This document shows, piece by piece, positions 38,401 through 49,484 of a stretch of 64,000 bases of DNA. Within the stretch, counting starts at the first letter, position 1; each line of letters opens with the position of its first letter. Origin of the DNA: Pycnopodia helianthoides (lineage: Eukaryota > Echinodermata > Asteroidea > Forcipulatida > Asteriidae); assembly GCA_032158295.1 (NCBI GenBank), contig CM063251.1, forward strand, positions 19,655,425 to 19,719,424. The letters are read 5' to 3'. Position numbers and translations under genes: made by a program. The notes beneath the pieces are model-generated. The model was not told where the DNA came from. It was given only the letters and a program-made list of their open reading frames with translations, and ran no database searches.

Positions 38401-38525
38401 TTGTTTCAACATTAATTACAACAAGAATCATTTTTTATTTTTTTGTAAGAATAAAGATTGAAATTGTACTTATAGGAAATTGCTATGGGCATTTTTGTTT
38501 TAAAGAATTTGGTATAAATAGAATC
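35500..38525. other. No gene seen
   Basis: About 3 kb of non-coding DNA with G-runs near 36,777 and 37,024 and a GTTTTT microsatellite near 36,281. Open frames lack recognisable domains. Confidence 0.4.
36652..36725 (-). repeat. LINE/SINE-type 3' tail fragment
   Basis: Read on the minus strand, an AAGCGCAATGATCACTC segment is followed by GCGCTATAAATAAGAGCC and a TTATTATTA tail. This is the same design as 43,376-43,450 and resembles retroposon 3' tails common in animal genomes. No body is recognised. Confidence 0.45.
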
Positions 38526-38915
38526 TTAAAGGAACATTACAGAATTGGTAAGAAAAAACTTGTAAAATGTATTTTTTGATCACAGATTTACATAGAACTT
38601 ACACAGTCTAATGATGATGATAGTAGAAAACATCCCTTGAAATATTTCTGTCTGAAATGCCATACTTGATGAGAAATGAATAAACTAATTTTCCGATTGG
38701 AGTTTATTGCTCAGTGAGCGTTTTATTCATTTGTTGAATCTATATAATTTCATGCAAATGTGTAATCGGTTTTTCACTATTTTCTCGTGACCCAGATGGC
38801 CGATCGATCTCAAACTTCTACGGGTTTGTCAGTTTATGTATATGGTGGATTACATAAAGTACTTACACTGCCAGCAGTTTTGTTAGCAAAAACCAATTCT
38901 GTAATGTTCCTTTAA
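38526..38915 (+). mobile_element. TTAA-flanked MITE, 'GAACATTACAGAATTGGT' subfamily
   Basis: TTAA at 38,526-38,529 and 38,912-38,915, with matching inverted termini. The core CACTATTTTCTCGTGACCCA is intact. The orientation is opposite to the copy at 35,113. Confidence 0.85.
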
Positions 38916-39808
38916 AAGAAGATTTGATATCAAAGAAAAATGTAGTCTTCGTTTGGGTTGTTTTCTCGTTTTCAACACGCACGGACTTGCACAGTCTATT
39001 AGATAAGATCTTCCCCTTGTGTTCTGCCCAAAATCCTAAAGAGCTTTTAAGTTGCCTGGGGACCAGGCAAATTAGCGTGGGATTATACGTCGTACTGTTT
39101 GTTCAAGTCAAAACATTTTTTTTTTTAAATCGAGACTCACTGCCTCATTAAGTGGATTGAAGCTTTTAAACCTAATCGTCGTCGTTGTTTATATTGCTGT
39201 ATCAAAAATTGACTGTCGTGACGTGGGTCAATTATTTTGTAAGTATTTTTTTTTTTTTTGCTTCTTTTTTTATAGCCCACTTTGGTCATAAACATAATTA
39301 TTAATTGACATTGATAATTACTAGCGCAGAAGTTTTGAATGAAGCCAGTGATCAAGACAATTTACGATGTTGCCAGATGTGTTCAGAACATTACAAAAGC
39401 CCCTTTCAGAACCGCTTTATTTTATTTATAATTTTTTTTAAATTATTTATGTTCTATTTCTATTTTTTTTTTCTTCTTTTTTCACCAGCGTCTGGCGTAT
39501 TTACTTTCCTTCCCACCCCCTTTTTGCCTTATGCTACTTTTCATGAGGAAAGAGCGTTCACGATCTTTTTTAGTACACCGAGAAATTTTCAGTCTGAACA
39601 AAATGAAATGAAATGTAATTTGAGTTCAATTCTGAGTCTACCCCGTCATCACTAGCACTGACAAATTACCGTTGGCAAGTGCAGTCTCACCTACGTAAGG
39701 CCAAAGTGCTACCCGATGACGATCGAGGTAGAATCTTTCATATTTAAAGTACATGTACATGATTATCAAAAACACATTAAGTGTGTGTGGTTTGTGTCCC
39801 CCCCCCCC
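38916..39808. other. No gene seen
   Basis: Pyrimidine-rich stretches (about 39,245-39,270 and 39,420-39,485) and a C-run near 39,798-39,808 just before the duplicated block. No gene recognised. Confidence 0.45.
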
Positions 39809-39945
39809 AACTAATAAGGCTTGATTGCGTATTAAGAGATTGTGAGATTGTAAAAAATATATATATATATAAATATGTACTATTTTGCCATTCCTAACCA
39901 CCGCTTCCATATCCACACAATTCTGTTAGTGTTTTGTGTCTGTCT

Positions 39946-40161
39946 TTAAAGGGGCACTGTCGTCGTGATCATAGTCTGCTTGGGGCTGGACATGGAAACA
40001 TTAACTCTCACCCAGTTATTACACCCGCGCGCGTTGACCGTCACACCACAATCAAAAGCTGAAGAGGGCGCCATCATTAGTATCGCGTAACAGGGTGAGA
40101 GTTCAGAATTTAATGTCTGGCCACAGACTCGCTGAGATCACGACGACAGTGCCCCCTTTAA
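39946..40161. mobile_element. 216 bp TTAA-flanked MITE with GGGGCACTGTCGTCGTGATC ends
   Basis: TTAA at both edges. The left terminus GGGGCACTGTCGTCGTGATC is the inverse of the right terminus GATCACGACGACAGTGCCCC. No coding capacity. The copy at 44,249-44,464 is its counterpart in the partner duplication. Confidence 0.85.
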
Positions 40162-40897
40162 ATATGTTATTTGTTTCAAACTTTGTCCTTGTAACGAGAT
40201 GGCTTTTTTGGAGGGAAATGCTGGGTATGTTGGTTTTGTTTGTTGTAGAGTTATGTGCCTGCATATAAAAATTCAACTGACATGGGTTCCCTATAATAGA
40301 GTGCTGTTGGATGGATTTCATTGTATTACATCGGATTCACCTTCCCTTTGTAATCTCTTCAAAGAAGCGTGTGGATTGGACAAATTAGTGTGTGCGAAAA
40401 GACAGAGAAACTGCACAAATAATTTTCCCTCCCCACCACCACCCCCATTATGTGGAGATGGCTTGCAACTGGTGCGTCGAGTCCAGACACAGAGCTCTGT
40501 CCAGACCCAGAGCTCTGTCCAGACCTGGGTGGTAGCGCCCTCTACAGAGCCAAATGAGACCTCGGCTGTGAGACAAAACGAAGGAGGTGGTCGATCGAGT
40601 CCGTGTAACAAATCATAAGATCATTAAAAACAAAAAATGCCCCCTGTCATTTTAATTTGTGAAAGCTCCTCCAAGTCCGAAACAAGATACGCATTGTTGG
40701 AAGTATGCATGGGCCATTTTTTTCGTATATGGTTGGACTTCAATTTGATTTCGGGTCGTACCTCGTCGTGCCATAACATTATCAGAGTGTTTTCTTGTGG
40801 CACTTAAATTATTGGGAAAAAAAGTTGATCAGCCGATTACTTCGTCCTAATGGGGCGCCGTTTGTCAATTAATTGTTTAGCGTATTTTTGACATGTT

Positions 40898-41040
40898 TTT
40901 ACCATGGTTTGTAACAATTAGATGTAAACCATGAAGATTGAATCATCTCCAAAACATGGTTTATAAACCATGAAAATTTAAGCATTTTCAAACCGTGGTT
41001 TATAAACAATGGAAATGTAAGCATTTTCAAAACATGGTTA
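40898..41040 (+). repeat. Tandem repeat of about 44 bp with palindromic AAACCATGGTTT words
   Basis: Three to four imperfect units containing CATGGTTTATAAACCATG-like palindromes and a TTTAAGCATTTTCAAA spacer, found only in copy A of the duplication. Confidence 0.7.
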
Positions 41041-42129
41041 AGAACTGCCTCAGCACAGAAAGTAGCTATTAAGTACTACAGCGAAAAGTAGGCTTTAGCT
41101 TACCAGCCAAAATACCATGTCACGTGTACCATTTGTGAGTGGTATGACCGTAAAAGGGCCTTAAATATAAATATAAAACAACTGGGACATATACTTAAAG
41201 CAAATCAACACTTAAATGACGAATAAACAAATAAACAAATTGTTTTTGTCTCTTCTAATGAAGGGGGTTGTTTCTGTAAATACAACTATAATTCAGAGAT
41301 GTCATATCATTCTAGCGAGGATTTTTGTTTCGGACACGGTCTTAGTCACCGGGAGAGGGCGCCACATCGACTGACTCGGAGGGGCTGGGGAGCGCCACAC
41401 TCAAATTTAATAAGCTCCCATAGCAACCAATGCTAAAATGCTTTTTAAAAGACTCAAATACTCAATACTAAAAGTCTCACAGCCTCTTGAAAACAAACCA
41501 AATATATTTTCTAACAACTAACTTCACTTTCTCTTCAATGCTCTGCAAGTTAGCGGTTTGGCTTTTTAGCTAGGCACATCCAAGATATATAAAAACACCC
41601 TTAACGACTAAACTTGCCAGACGCCATCTTGGAAAAATTACCCTACACCTTCTAACAAAATAGGTCAATTGTTTAGGGGATAGGGTACCCCCAAATGCTC
41701 CAGGTTGAAAGTCCTGAAGTCCTGAAAGTGCCCGAAGGCACAACATTGGACCATTTTTCACCAATCCATAAGAGCCACGGCCTTCTTGATTGAAGAACAA
41801 AATTGTGGGTATACATAATTTTTTTTATAAAAGAGACCCCGCGCAATAATTTCCTTTCTATTTAGTGTGGCACGCCCCATATTTTATTGTCCTTCAAGGG
41901 TGGTGGTTCTCATTGTTCGGGTTTTAATCAAGTGTGCGATACCGTTTTTTTGGACGGAAGCGTAATACAATTATGCGGCGATGTCTAGTTTTTATTCATA
42001 ATTTTTCTGCACAAGGAACAGTTGATGTTTGGAGACAAGAACGGTGTGTCGCTAGTTTGGCTTCATCAATAATTAAATTCCAATAACTGAAAATATTCAA
42101 ACACTGTAATTGCTGTCGTATTTTATAAC

Positions 42130-42831
42130 ATGATGGATATTGTTCGAGTTTTAAGTCTTGTATTGGGCTTAGGTTGTGGGTGTTTTCTGGCCGAAATATG
42201 CCCTCCTGATTGGCACCGATACGGCGAGTCATGTTTCTTCATTATAACGGACAAGATGGATTGGTACCAAGCAAATCGCACTTGTGCCGAGTCACGAGCA
42301 AACCTTGCCATCCCGAATTCACAATCCGAACAGAATTACATTTGGGAACTATTTCTGAAAGAGTTTAATCAGACACCAGACACCAATCTCTGGATTGGTT
42401 GTAATGACATCAAGGAGGAGGGAAAATGGCTGAACTGTCCGTTGAAGGGTAACACCAACGTCTATGAGAATTGGGCGAATGGAGAACCAAGTACTAATGG
42501 AATTGGAACAGATTGTGTACAAATGTGGAAGAGTCGTAAAGGACAATGGGACGACACTTATTGCAGTAAATACAGGTACGCAGTCTGTGAGCGACAAGTG
42601 AAGAACACAACGGTATCCACCACGCTGACCGACAATAACGGCCGCCTCACTCCTCAGTGCCTGCTACACCACGCTATGGAGGAGTTAATGGGCAAAGGTG
42701 TTGTGTTGTGCGGCAAGTCTTGCCGATCACACACTCGATGTCACTCCTTCATTCTGCTGGTACAAGATTGCTCGCTTAGTAACAAGACTACTCAGAAAAC
42801 GATTGACGAAGAAAAAGATGAAGGCATCTAG
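42130..42831 (+). CDS. Secreted C-type lectin with cysteine-rich (PAN/apple-like) tail
   Basis: Predicted 233 aa secreted protein; C-type lectin domains bind glycans or proteins, often in innate immunity or adhesion. Residues 1-21 are a hydrophobic signal peptide. The CTLD spans about 24-154: Cys24-Cys35 (long-form pair), Cys52-Cys153 and Cys129-Cys145, the WIG core at 88-90, EPS at 119-121 where mannose-type lectins have EPN, and WDD at 140-142 where they have WND. Cys91 and Cys103 form a probable extra pair. Calcium-dependent sugar binding is therefore plausible but altered. Residues 160-233 hold five cysteines (177, 194, 198, 204, 214) in a CGKSCRSHTRCHSF pattern like PAN/apple domains, but the domain seems cut short, with no final cysteine. 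Possible N-glycans at Asn49, Asn159, Asn218. The start ATG has A at -3. It is a single exon, unusual for this family. Confidence 0.88.
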   Translation: MMDIVRVLSLVLGLGCGCFLAEICPPDWHRYGESCFFIITDKMDWYQANRTCAESRANLAIPNSQSEQNYIWELFLKEFNQTPDTNLWIGCNDIKEEGKWLNCPLKGNTNVYENWANGEPSTNGIGTDCVQMWKSRKGQWDDTYCSKYRYAVCERQVKNTTVSTTLTDNNGRLTPQCLLHHAMEELMGKGVVLCGKSCRSHTRCHSFILLVQDCSLSNKTTQKTIDEEKDEGI

Positions 42832-43255
42832 GACATACAACTTGTCTGATCCGTGGACACTGGCCTCGAGCCACGACTATTATCAGCGTCCTGCCTTTTT
42901 GTTAAAAAATGAGGAGGCGGGCCCTTTTTTTCTTTTTCTTGTTTTAAATGGCCGCCCGACACATTTTTCAAAGACAACCGACCGGGCTATTTTTAAAGAT
43001 GTTGCCAGCTTTTTTATGCGTGTTTTTTCTATGTGCTAAAGTCAAAAATCAATGTTTATGTATTTTAGAATCGATTTTTGTTGGCCAAGGTCGTAAAAAT
43101 TGATCCTTTAGGGAGGCGGGCGGGGACGCTTTAAACATTTTTTTTTTCTTTGCCTTATTATTGTAGTGGATGGTCAATTTAACTTATAAAGAATCTTGAG
43201 GTATCACGGCAAAAACATCAACAACCAGACTGTGTAATTCTGTTGATGTAATAAA
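42832..43255 (+). promoter_or_regulatory. 3' flank of the lectin gene with AATAAA
   Basis: No stop-free continuation in the lectin frame. AATAAA at 43,250-43,255 is followed by a TG-rich stretch (ATGTTGATGTGCTGG), a reasonable polyadenylation site giving a 3' UTR of about 430 bases. Confidence 0.5.
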
Positions 43256-43375
43256 ATGTTGATGTGCTGGAAACCTCTCCCCTTTTTTAGCGCTTCTTTT
43301 TAATACCTTTGCTGTATTTGTAAGTTGTTTATTTTTTCGGTTTGCTTATTGGCTTGTTTTATACCTTTATATATA

Positions 43376-43450
43376 TGTAAAGCGCCTCGAGCGTATTTTT
43401 AGGCGGATTTTGGCGCTATATAAATGCTTTTTATTATTATTATTATTAAA
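43376..43450 (+). repeat. LINE/SINE-type 3' tail with (TTA)n
   Basis: GTAAAGCGCCTCGAGCG, then GGCGCTATATAAATGC and a TTATTATTA run. This resembles retroposon 3' tails seen widely in animal genomes. The body upstream is not recognised. Confidence 0.5.
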
Positions 43451-44099
43451 TAGCACCAAGATTTCATTCTCATTCATCTTTAATTAGCGAAGACTATGTA
43501 ATTATGCTACATATAGTTAACGCGTTTTTATCCATAAACATTAAAATTTAAATGAAGTTACTATTTTATAAAATATAATGTTATGTGAAAATTAGGATTA
43601 ATCAAAATTGTGAATGTGAACGGAATTATTTTGTTGATATTAATCAACTGGGGCAGAAATGCAAGTACATTTTGACTGCATTGGGTAAAAAGTTTAAATG
43701 TTACTGAATTCAATATTATTGAGTAGATGGATCTAAAGAATATATTTTCGACTTAAATTTAATATATATAAATGGTTTTGCTGTTTATCAGCTGCAAATC
43801 TCAATATGCAGTATTCAGTATTTATAATTTACCCAGTTAGTTTCCCTTGTGGTTTATTACTTTACATTATCATATAATCTCGAACTTTAATTTTTTAACC
43901 ATTTTGAATCCTAGTAAAAATGCCTTTGATAAAATGTATCTTCAAAATTTAACACTTCTAAAAAAATATATCAAAATGCACGTCACAATAGCTGAAGTTA
44001 TATATACGCAAAAATAAAAATGCACTGTCGTCAATCACATGGTATCTCTATGCACAAACGTGATTCTTTAATGTTGTTTTGTTAACATTTTGGTCCAAG
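43451..44099. other. No gene seen; very AT-rich
   Basis: Between the lectin gene's 3' region and copy B of the duplication. No repeats or open frames of note. Confidence 0.5.
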
Positions 44100-45836
44100 A
44101 ACTAACCAGGCTTGATTGCGCATTAAGATAACAACAATAATGTCTCGTGAGATTGTAAAAATATAATTACATATGTATTTTACTATTTTGCCATTCCTAA
44201 CCACCGCTTCCATATCCACACAATTCTGTTAGTGTTTTGTGTCTGTCTTTAAAGGGGCACTGTCGTCGTGATCATAGTCTGCTTGGGGCTGGACATGGAA
44301 ACATGAACTCTCACCCAGTTATTACACGCGCGCGCGTTGACCGTCACACCACAATCAAAAGCTGAAGAGGGCGCCATCATTAGTATCGCGTAACAGGGTG
44401 AGAGTTCAGAATTTAATGTCTGGCCACAGACTCGCTGTGATCACGACGACAGTGCCCCCTTTAAATATGTTATTTGTTTCAAACTTTGTCCTTGTAACGA
44501 GATGCCTTTTTGGAGGGAAATGCTGGGTGTGTTGGTTTTGTTTGTTGTAGAGTTATGTGCCTGCATATAAAAATTCAACTGACATGGGTTCCCTATAATA
44601 GAGTGCTGTTGGATGGATTTCATTGTGTTACATCGGATTCACCTTCCCTTTGTAATCTCTTCAAAGAAGCATGTGGATTGGACAAATTAGTGTGTGCGAA
44701 AAGACAGAGAAACTGCACAAATAATTTTCCCTCCCCCACCCCCACCCCCATTATGTGGAGATGGCTTGCATCTGGTGCGTCGAGTCCAGACCCATAGCCT
44801 GCTTATTTTGCTAAGCAAAAAATTGTTAAGCATTATTTTTTGCTCAAGCAGCTCTATGAAATTGGGCCCTGGTGAATATGGTCATGTGACCACCTTTCCA
44901 CCAATAGGACTGCCTAAACTGTCTGGGGTGGAGTATTTATTAACGATAAATTAAAATACAGTAAAATACCGAATTTACCGATTACGAGCTTTGACCGTAA
45001 AATGGGCCTTAAATATATATATAAAAAAGCTGGGACATAATCATAGTTAAAGAAAATCAACACTTAAATGACAAATAAACAAACGATTTTTTTTCTTCTA
45101 TTGAAGGGGATTGTTTCTGTAATAAACATGATTCAGAGTTGTCATATCATTCTAGCGAGGATTTTTGTTTTTCCTGAAATACAAATCATTTGGTAAATAG
45201 TTTGATAGTTGACGATAAATTGCATCATCACGCTTTGAAGTACAGGACGTACAACACCCTAAGAAACAGTAGTAGCCGTAGCCACACCCGCTAGTTCAGA
45301 CACGGTCTTAGTCACCGGTAGAGGGCGCAACATCGACTGGCTCGGAGGGACTGGGGTGCACCACACTAAAATTTCATAAGCTCCCATAGCAACCAATACT
45401 AAAATGCTTCGAAAAATGCTCAGTACTCAACACTTAAAGTCTTCCAGCCTCTTGAAAACGAACCATTATGTTTTCTAACAACTAAACTTGATTTTTGTCT
45501 TCAATGTTCGGTAGGTTAGCGGTTTGGCTTTTGGGCTATGCTCATCCAAGGTAAAACAAAAAACACCCTTGAACGACTTAAACGATGGCCAGACGCCATC
45601 TTGGGGGGAATAATTATGACCGTACACCTTCTAACTAAATTAGGCAATTTTTTAAAGGAAAGGGTACCTCAAATGCTTCAGGTTGAAAGTCAACAACCCT
45701 GAGGGCACAACATTGGACCATTTTTCATCAATCCATAAGAGCCATAGCCTTCAAATCTTTGCTTTACAGCGAAAAATGTGGATTTACATTTAATGTTTAA
45801 GTATGAGGATCCGCGCAAGAATTTGCTTCTATTGAT
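44100..45836 (+). repeat. Old segmental duplication, copy B (partner 39,809-41,862)
   Basis: Shares two collinear blocks with copy A. Copy B lacks the AAACCATGG repeat of copy A and has a CAGCTCTATGAAATTGGGCC-type repeat fragment (44,800-44,872) instead. Its right edge abuts the start of the younger LRR-Ig duplication at 45,837. The two copies bracket the lectin gene. Confidence 0.8.
44249..44464. mobile_element. 216 bp TTAA-flanked MITE (counterpart of 39,946-40,161)
   Basis: Same termini and flanks as 39,946-40,161. It was copied with the segment and is not an independent insertion, because the sequence outside the TTAA on both sides also matches. Confidence 0.85.
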
Positions 45837-46493
45837 GGGGTTGTCGCCTCCCCCATCCAGAACGAATTTCTGACATTTTTATTTTGTTGACATCGGGCTT
45901 TGTGATGACGTATAGTCGTAGTCGCAGTGCGCATGACTGTTGATGACCCACCCAGATATGCAATTGGGCTTTTGGGACAAACACAAACAACACAAATTCG
46001 CAAGGGGGAATTTCGGATGAGGATTACCTGTGAGTGGCCTTGGTCTGCCAGCTTGGCGACCATTTCGGAATAGCATTTTGATCGTAAAATACAAAACAGC
46101 TTATATTACAAACAATCCACAAAACTAATCAGCATTTCCAATTTTGTAAATCATCGGAAGAGCTTCTGTTCTGACTCAGACAACTTTTTATTTTTTGCTG
46201 GGTTCAAGCACCTCGTTAGTAATTAATTTCGACAATAAAGAGTGTTTATTTTTTAAATCAAATTTTAAACAATCAGACGGAAATTTCGCAATTTTTTTTA
46301 AGTTTTTTGTTTATTAACAAAATGGAAAAATGCTCACTTGTCTGTAAAACTCAAACCTAAACTTCCATTATGAGAGCATAGTAAAATACACACCAAATAC
46401 AGCAACAAAACCGTTATTTATCACCTTTTATTTTGTCTCTTATCTAATCATTCTTCTTGTGCAGTCAACATTTTGGTGTGGATTTTGCCTGTT

Positions 46494-46762
46494 TAAAGGC
46501 ATCACACAGGATTGGTAAGGACTTTAAAAAGACTCGCTTAATTTTAGTCTGAAAGACTACTGATTATGATTATGAAGTTCATACTAGAATCATTTCTTCT
46601 GTGAAATATTTCCCTCTGATTTAAATCATAATCAAGTTCAAAAGATATTTTCCAATGCAGTTCTTGAACTTTCAACCTACCCCCGGTTGTCGTCACTGAG
46701 ACCTTTATTTTGTTTGGCTTGTAAATTTGTCTTAAGTTAGCAGAATCAGTTTCAGTGTCAAC
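46494..46762 (+). mobile_element. One-ended relative of the TTAA MITE clan
   Basis: TTTAAAGGCATCACACAGGA followed by TTGGTAAGG has the terminal design (TTAAAGG, about 12-13 variable bases, TTGGTAA) of the other TTAA MITEs, and GTGAAATATTTCCCTCTG resembles their interior. No matching right terminus is found, so the boundary is uncertain. It is duplicated at about 56,430. Confidence 0.4.
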
Positions 46763-46812
46763 GGCTGGATGGTCTAGCGGTATGATTCTCGCATTAGGGT
46801 TTCAAATGTTCT
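46763..46812 (+). pseudogene. tRNA-Pro-derived remnant (truncated)
   Basis: GGCTGGATGGTCTAGCGGTA followed by TGATTCTCGC and TTAGGG matches the acceptor, D-arm and anticodon region of animal tRNA-Pro with AGG anticodon. It then jumps to TTTCAAATG, which resembles the T-loop. The 3' anticodon stem, variable loop and acceptor 3' strand are missing, so it cannot fold as a tRNA. It could be a decayed tRNA gene or the head of a SINE. Confidence 0.6.
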
Positions 46813-47343
46813 TGAGAAGTCCAATATCGAATAACGTTATTCTGGTATACTAAATAAAGCGTGCAGTTACTTTAATTTATTTCATAGCTTTACAATACTG
46901 GCTGCTAAAGAGGCACATTGCCTTCGGATTGGGTGCTTTGGGCTACAAAATGCGTTTGTTTTGAAAAGAATATGGTTGGAAAGATAATTGTACCCTAATG
47001 ATAAATATAAATATCCCTTGAAATTGTGTGGTTTTGTGTAATTTGATGACAGAACACGTCCGCTATGTTGTTGAACCAAATTTTTGACTCCATCAAATGG
47101 CGGACCGTATGTTCCGCTGGTTGTTATTAAAGAGTCAGATTTATGGGTTTTTGTATCACTGCTCACTAATTACAAGACAGTGTAGATGTTTTTGTGCATT
47201 GACATTGCCTAGAGGTAATGAGGAATATTTCCAAACAGCACATTTTTGAGAGAATTTGCGGCAATGTGCCCCTGAAACACAAGCTTGGATAGCGTTTTCA
47301 TTCAATTCATACTTAATTAACACAAACTAAACAATACTAGAGC

Positions 47344-47438
47344 TGAATCCGAATTAGCGGCCGAGGCTTGATCAACAAAGTTAACATGCATTGAAGTATA
47401 ATGATGCCCAGAGCAGCCACTGAGCCGCCAATTCAGAC
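47344..47438. mobile_element. 95 bp inverted-repeat MITE
   Basis: Termini TGAATCCGAATTAGCGGCCG and GAGCCGCCAATTCAGA are inverted. It is related to the 132 bp element at 3,237-3,368 and duplicated at 57,277-57,370. Confidence 0.6.
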
Positions 47439-47447
47439 TTAACAATA

Positions 47448-47633
47448 CAGTCTAAAAACTTCCGGGTCATAGTTGACCAGTATTGACCCGCAATATGACC
47501 CGCAATATGGCCCGCAGTATGACCCGCAATCTGCATCAACAATTTTCAACCACTTTCCGGGTCAGCCTGATCCGGAAATGGGCCCACCGGGACCCAGAAT
47601 CCATGGTAACTCTGACCCATGGATTTTTAGAGT
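47448..47633 (+). mobile_element. CACTCTAAA-type element with 12 bp GACCCGCAATAT subrepeats
   Basis: The left end (CAGTCTAAAAACTTCC) and right end (GGATTTTTAGAGT) are inverted. Inside, GACCCGCAATAT is repeated in tandem about four times (47,484-47,531). The counterpart is 57,381-57,559. Confidence 0.7.
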
Positions 47634-48158
47634 AAAGCTTACTTTTTTTACACATGATTATTAGAGTTAATCCTGGGTATACTTTCCCTCCGAAATAATG
47701 CCTCATAAAATGATGTCAATAAAAGACATAACCATGCTGAGGCGCGCCTTTTGTGACTATGTGACTATGTAACTATAATATGTAATATGTAACAATATTA
47801 TTTTATGAAATTACTCCTCAGAACCACGTGCAGTTGATGCACGACTAGTATGTGCCTTTATATTATAAGTAGGAACAACCCTGTGATGTAACATTTACAA
47901 TGCAAACATTAGTATTTCTGTTATCTTTTTCTTCCACTCTGTGTATTTTACAATGTGTTATGTGCATTTATAATCAATCATTAAGAGCGCAATATACATT
48001 GAAATTACTATTATTTCTGTAATTAACAGTTTTAAGGAAATTTTATTTACCCCCTTTAGAGAAAAAAACAATGACGAACTCAAAATCAAATGATTTATGA
48101 CTTAGTAAGGAGGCCTGGTGCTTTACAGGTATTTGGATTTCGTACATTAATAAGACTT

Positions 48159-48386
48159 CACTCTAAACTCCCGAGTAAATCGACGGATTCCGGGTCCCGG
48201 GGGAGCCCAGACCATGTCTGGGTGAGGCTGACTCCGAAAAATGGTCCAACAATGGGTTTTTTAAGCTTGGATTCTATGTCAGTTTGACCCATTTCTGGGT
48301 TATTCTGACACAGATTCCTGGTCATAAATGGGTCAGGCCCCATGGACCCGGATCCAGGTCAATCTGACCCGAAAGGTTTTAGAGTG
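48159..48386 (+). mobile_element. CACTCTAAA-ended MITE with GGGTCA/TGACCC motifs
   Basis: Clean ends CACTCTAAACTCCCG and GGTTTTAGAGTG. It contains GGATTCCGGGTCCCGGGG, TCAGTTTGACCCATTTCTGG and CGGATCCAGGTCAATCTGAC. It lies within the 540 bp present only in copy 1. Confidence 0.75.
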
Positions 48387-48895
48387 TACGAGTTAGCGGC
48401 CCATATTTACATGCCATATTATTATGGATATTTTAAAACCTCATTATGTATACAAAACACTCAGGTAGATGCTTATAGCTACAGCCTCAAAGGAAGAGGA
48501 AGAGGGGAGTTACAAAACCTTTATCGGTGATATGTATTTAGTAATCATGTACTATTATATTTCAACTCATTTCTATCATTTTGTTCATATCATTTCCTAA
48601 TCAAATATACCAAACGCCGATAACTGGGTTAAATTTACTGATCATTTCGGACCCGAAACTTAAACGCTCATAATCTGTTTGCAATTCGCGCAACAATTAA
48701 TTTGGCTTTGTAGCTTTCACAACAAGCCCACGCCAAAACACATGATTAGTCGCAAAAGGGGTTTCGTTTTTATTAAAACTAGAAACTAATAATTCATGGA
48801 AATTTATTGTAAAAAGAGTAACGGTATAATGTATGCCTTAAAGCACAAGGACAACATTGGTCATTGTCAATGACCAGTATCCGCACTGTGTGACC

Positions 48896-49234
48896 TTAAA
48901 GGTATTGGACACTTTTGGTAACAGCTCAAAATCAGTGTCCACATTTTGTGTGAACAAACAAACCTGTGAAAGTTTGAGCTCAATTGGTCATCGAGGTCAC
49001 GAGAAAATAGTGAAAAGAGACCTTATGTGTTTTCTGTTTTTTCAAACATCAAGTTTTTATCACACGTGATAAAAACTTTTGCTTTTTACTAATTTCTCAG
49101 AAACGAAACATTTTAGGCAGAAATATTTTAAGGATCCCTTTCTACCATTACTTACTTTAAATCATGTAAGTTATGTGTGAATCTGTGAACATTAATGTGT
49201 TTTTCGATCTTAACAATAGTGTACAGGCCTTTAA
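48896..49234 (+). mobile_element. TTAA-flanked MITE, 'ACACTTTTGGTA' subfamily
   Basis: TTAA at both edges. The left terminus is AAAGGTATTGGACACTTTTG and the right is AACAATAGTGTACAGGCCTT. The central palindrome has arms GTTTTTATCAC and GTGATAAAAAC. The counterpart is 58,286-58,626. The following stretch (49,235-49,484) looks like part of another, decayed member. Confidence 0.8.
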
Positions 49235-49484
49235 TACACACATCATGACATTACAAACCTGTGCATGTTTTAAGCTCAATCGGTCATCAGAGTCACAAAC
49301 AAATTGTTTGTAACTGTTTTTCAACATTTGGGTTACGGACTAGTGCGATCAACATTGATTGTTTTTACTAATTTCTAAAACACTGTTGAATTTCAAGCAA
49401 AATATTTCAAGAGAAGTTTTTCACCATGACCATCTTTATACCATAATATTATGTGCAAAGCTGTGGACATTTTATACTTTCCAT

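Larger units (their letters stand above)
39809..41862 (+). repeat. Old segmental duplication, copy A (partner 44,100-45,836)
   Basis: Two blocks match the partner in the same order and orientation: 39,809-40,490 with 44,100-44,793, and 41,145-41,862 with 44,993-45,836. The intervening 40,491-41,144 is specific to this copy and contains an 18 bp CCAGACCCAGAGCTCTGT repeat (40,483-40,525), an AAACCATGGTTTAT repeat and a fragment of the GGGCCC-ended family. No intact gene is seen in either copy. Confidence 0.8.
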
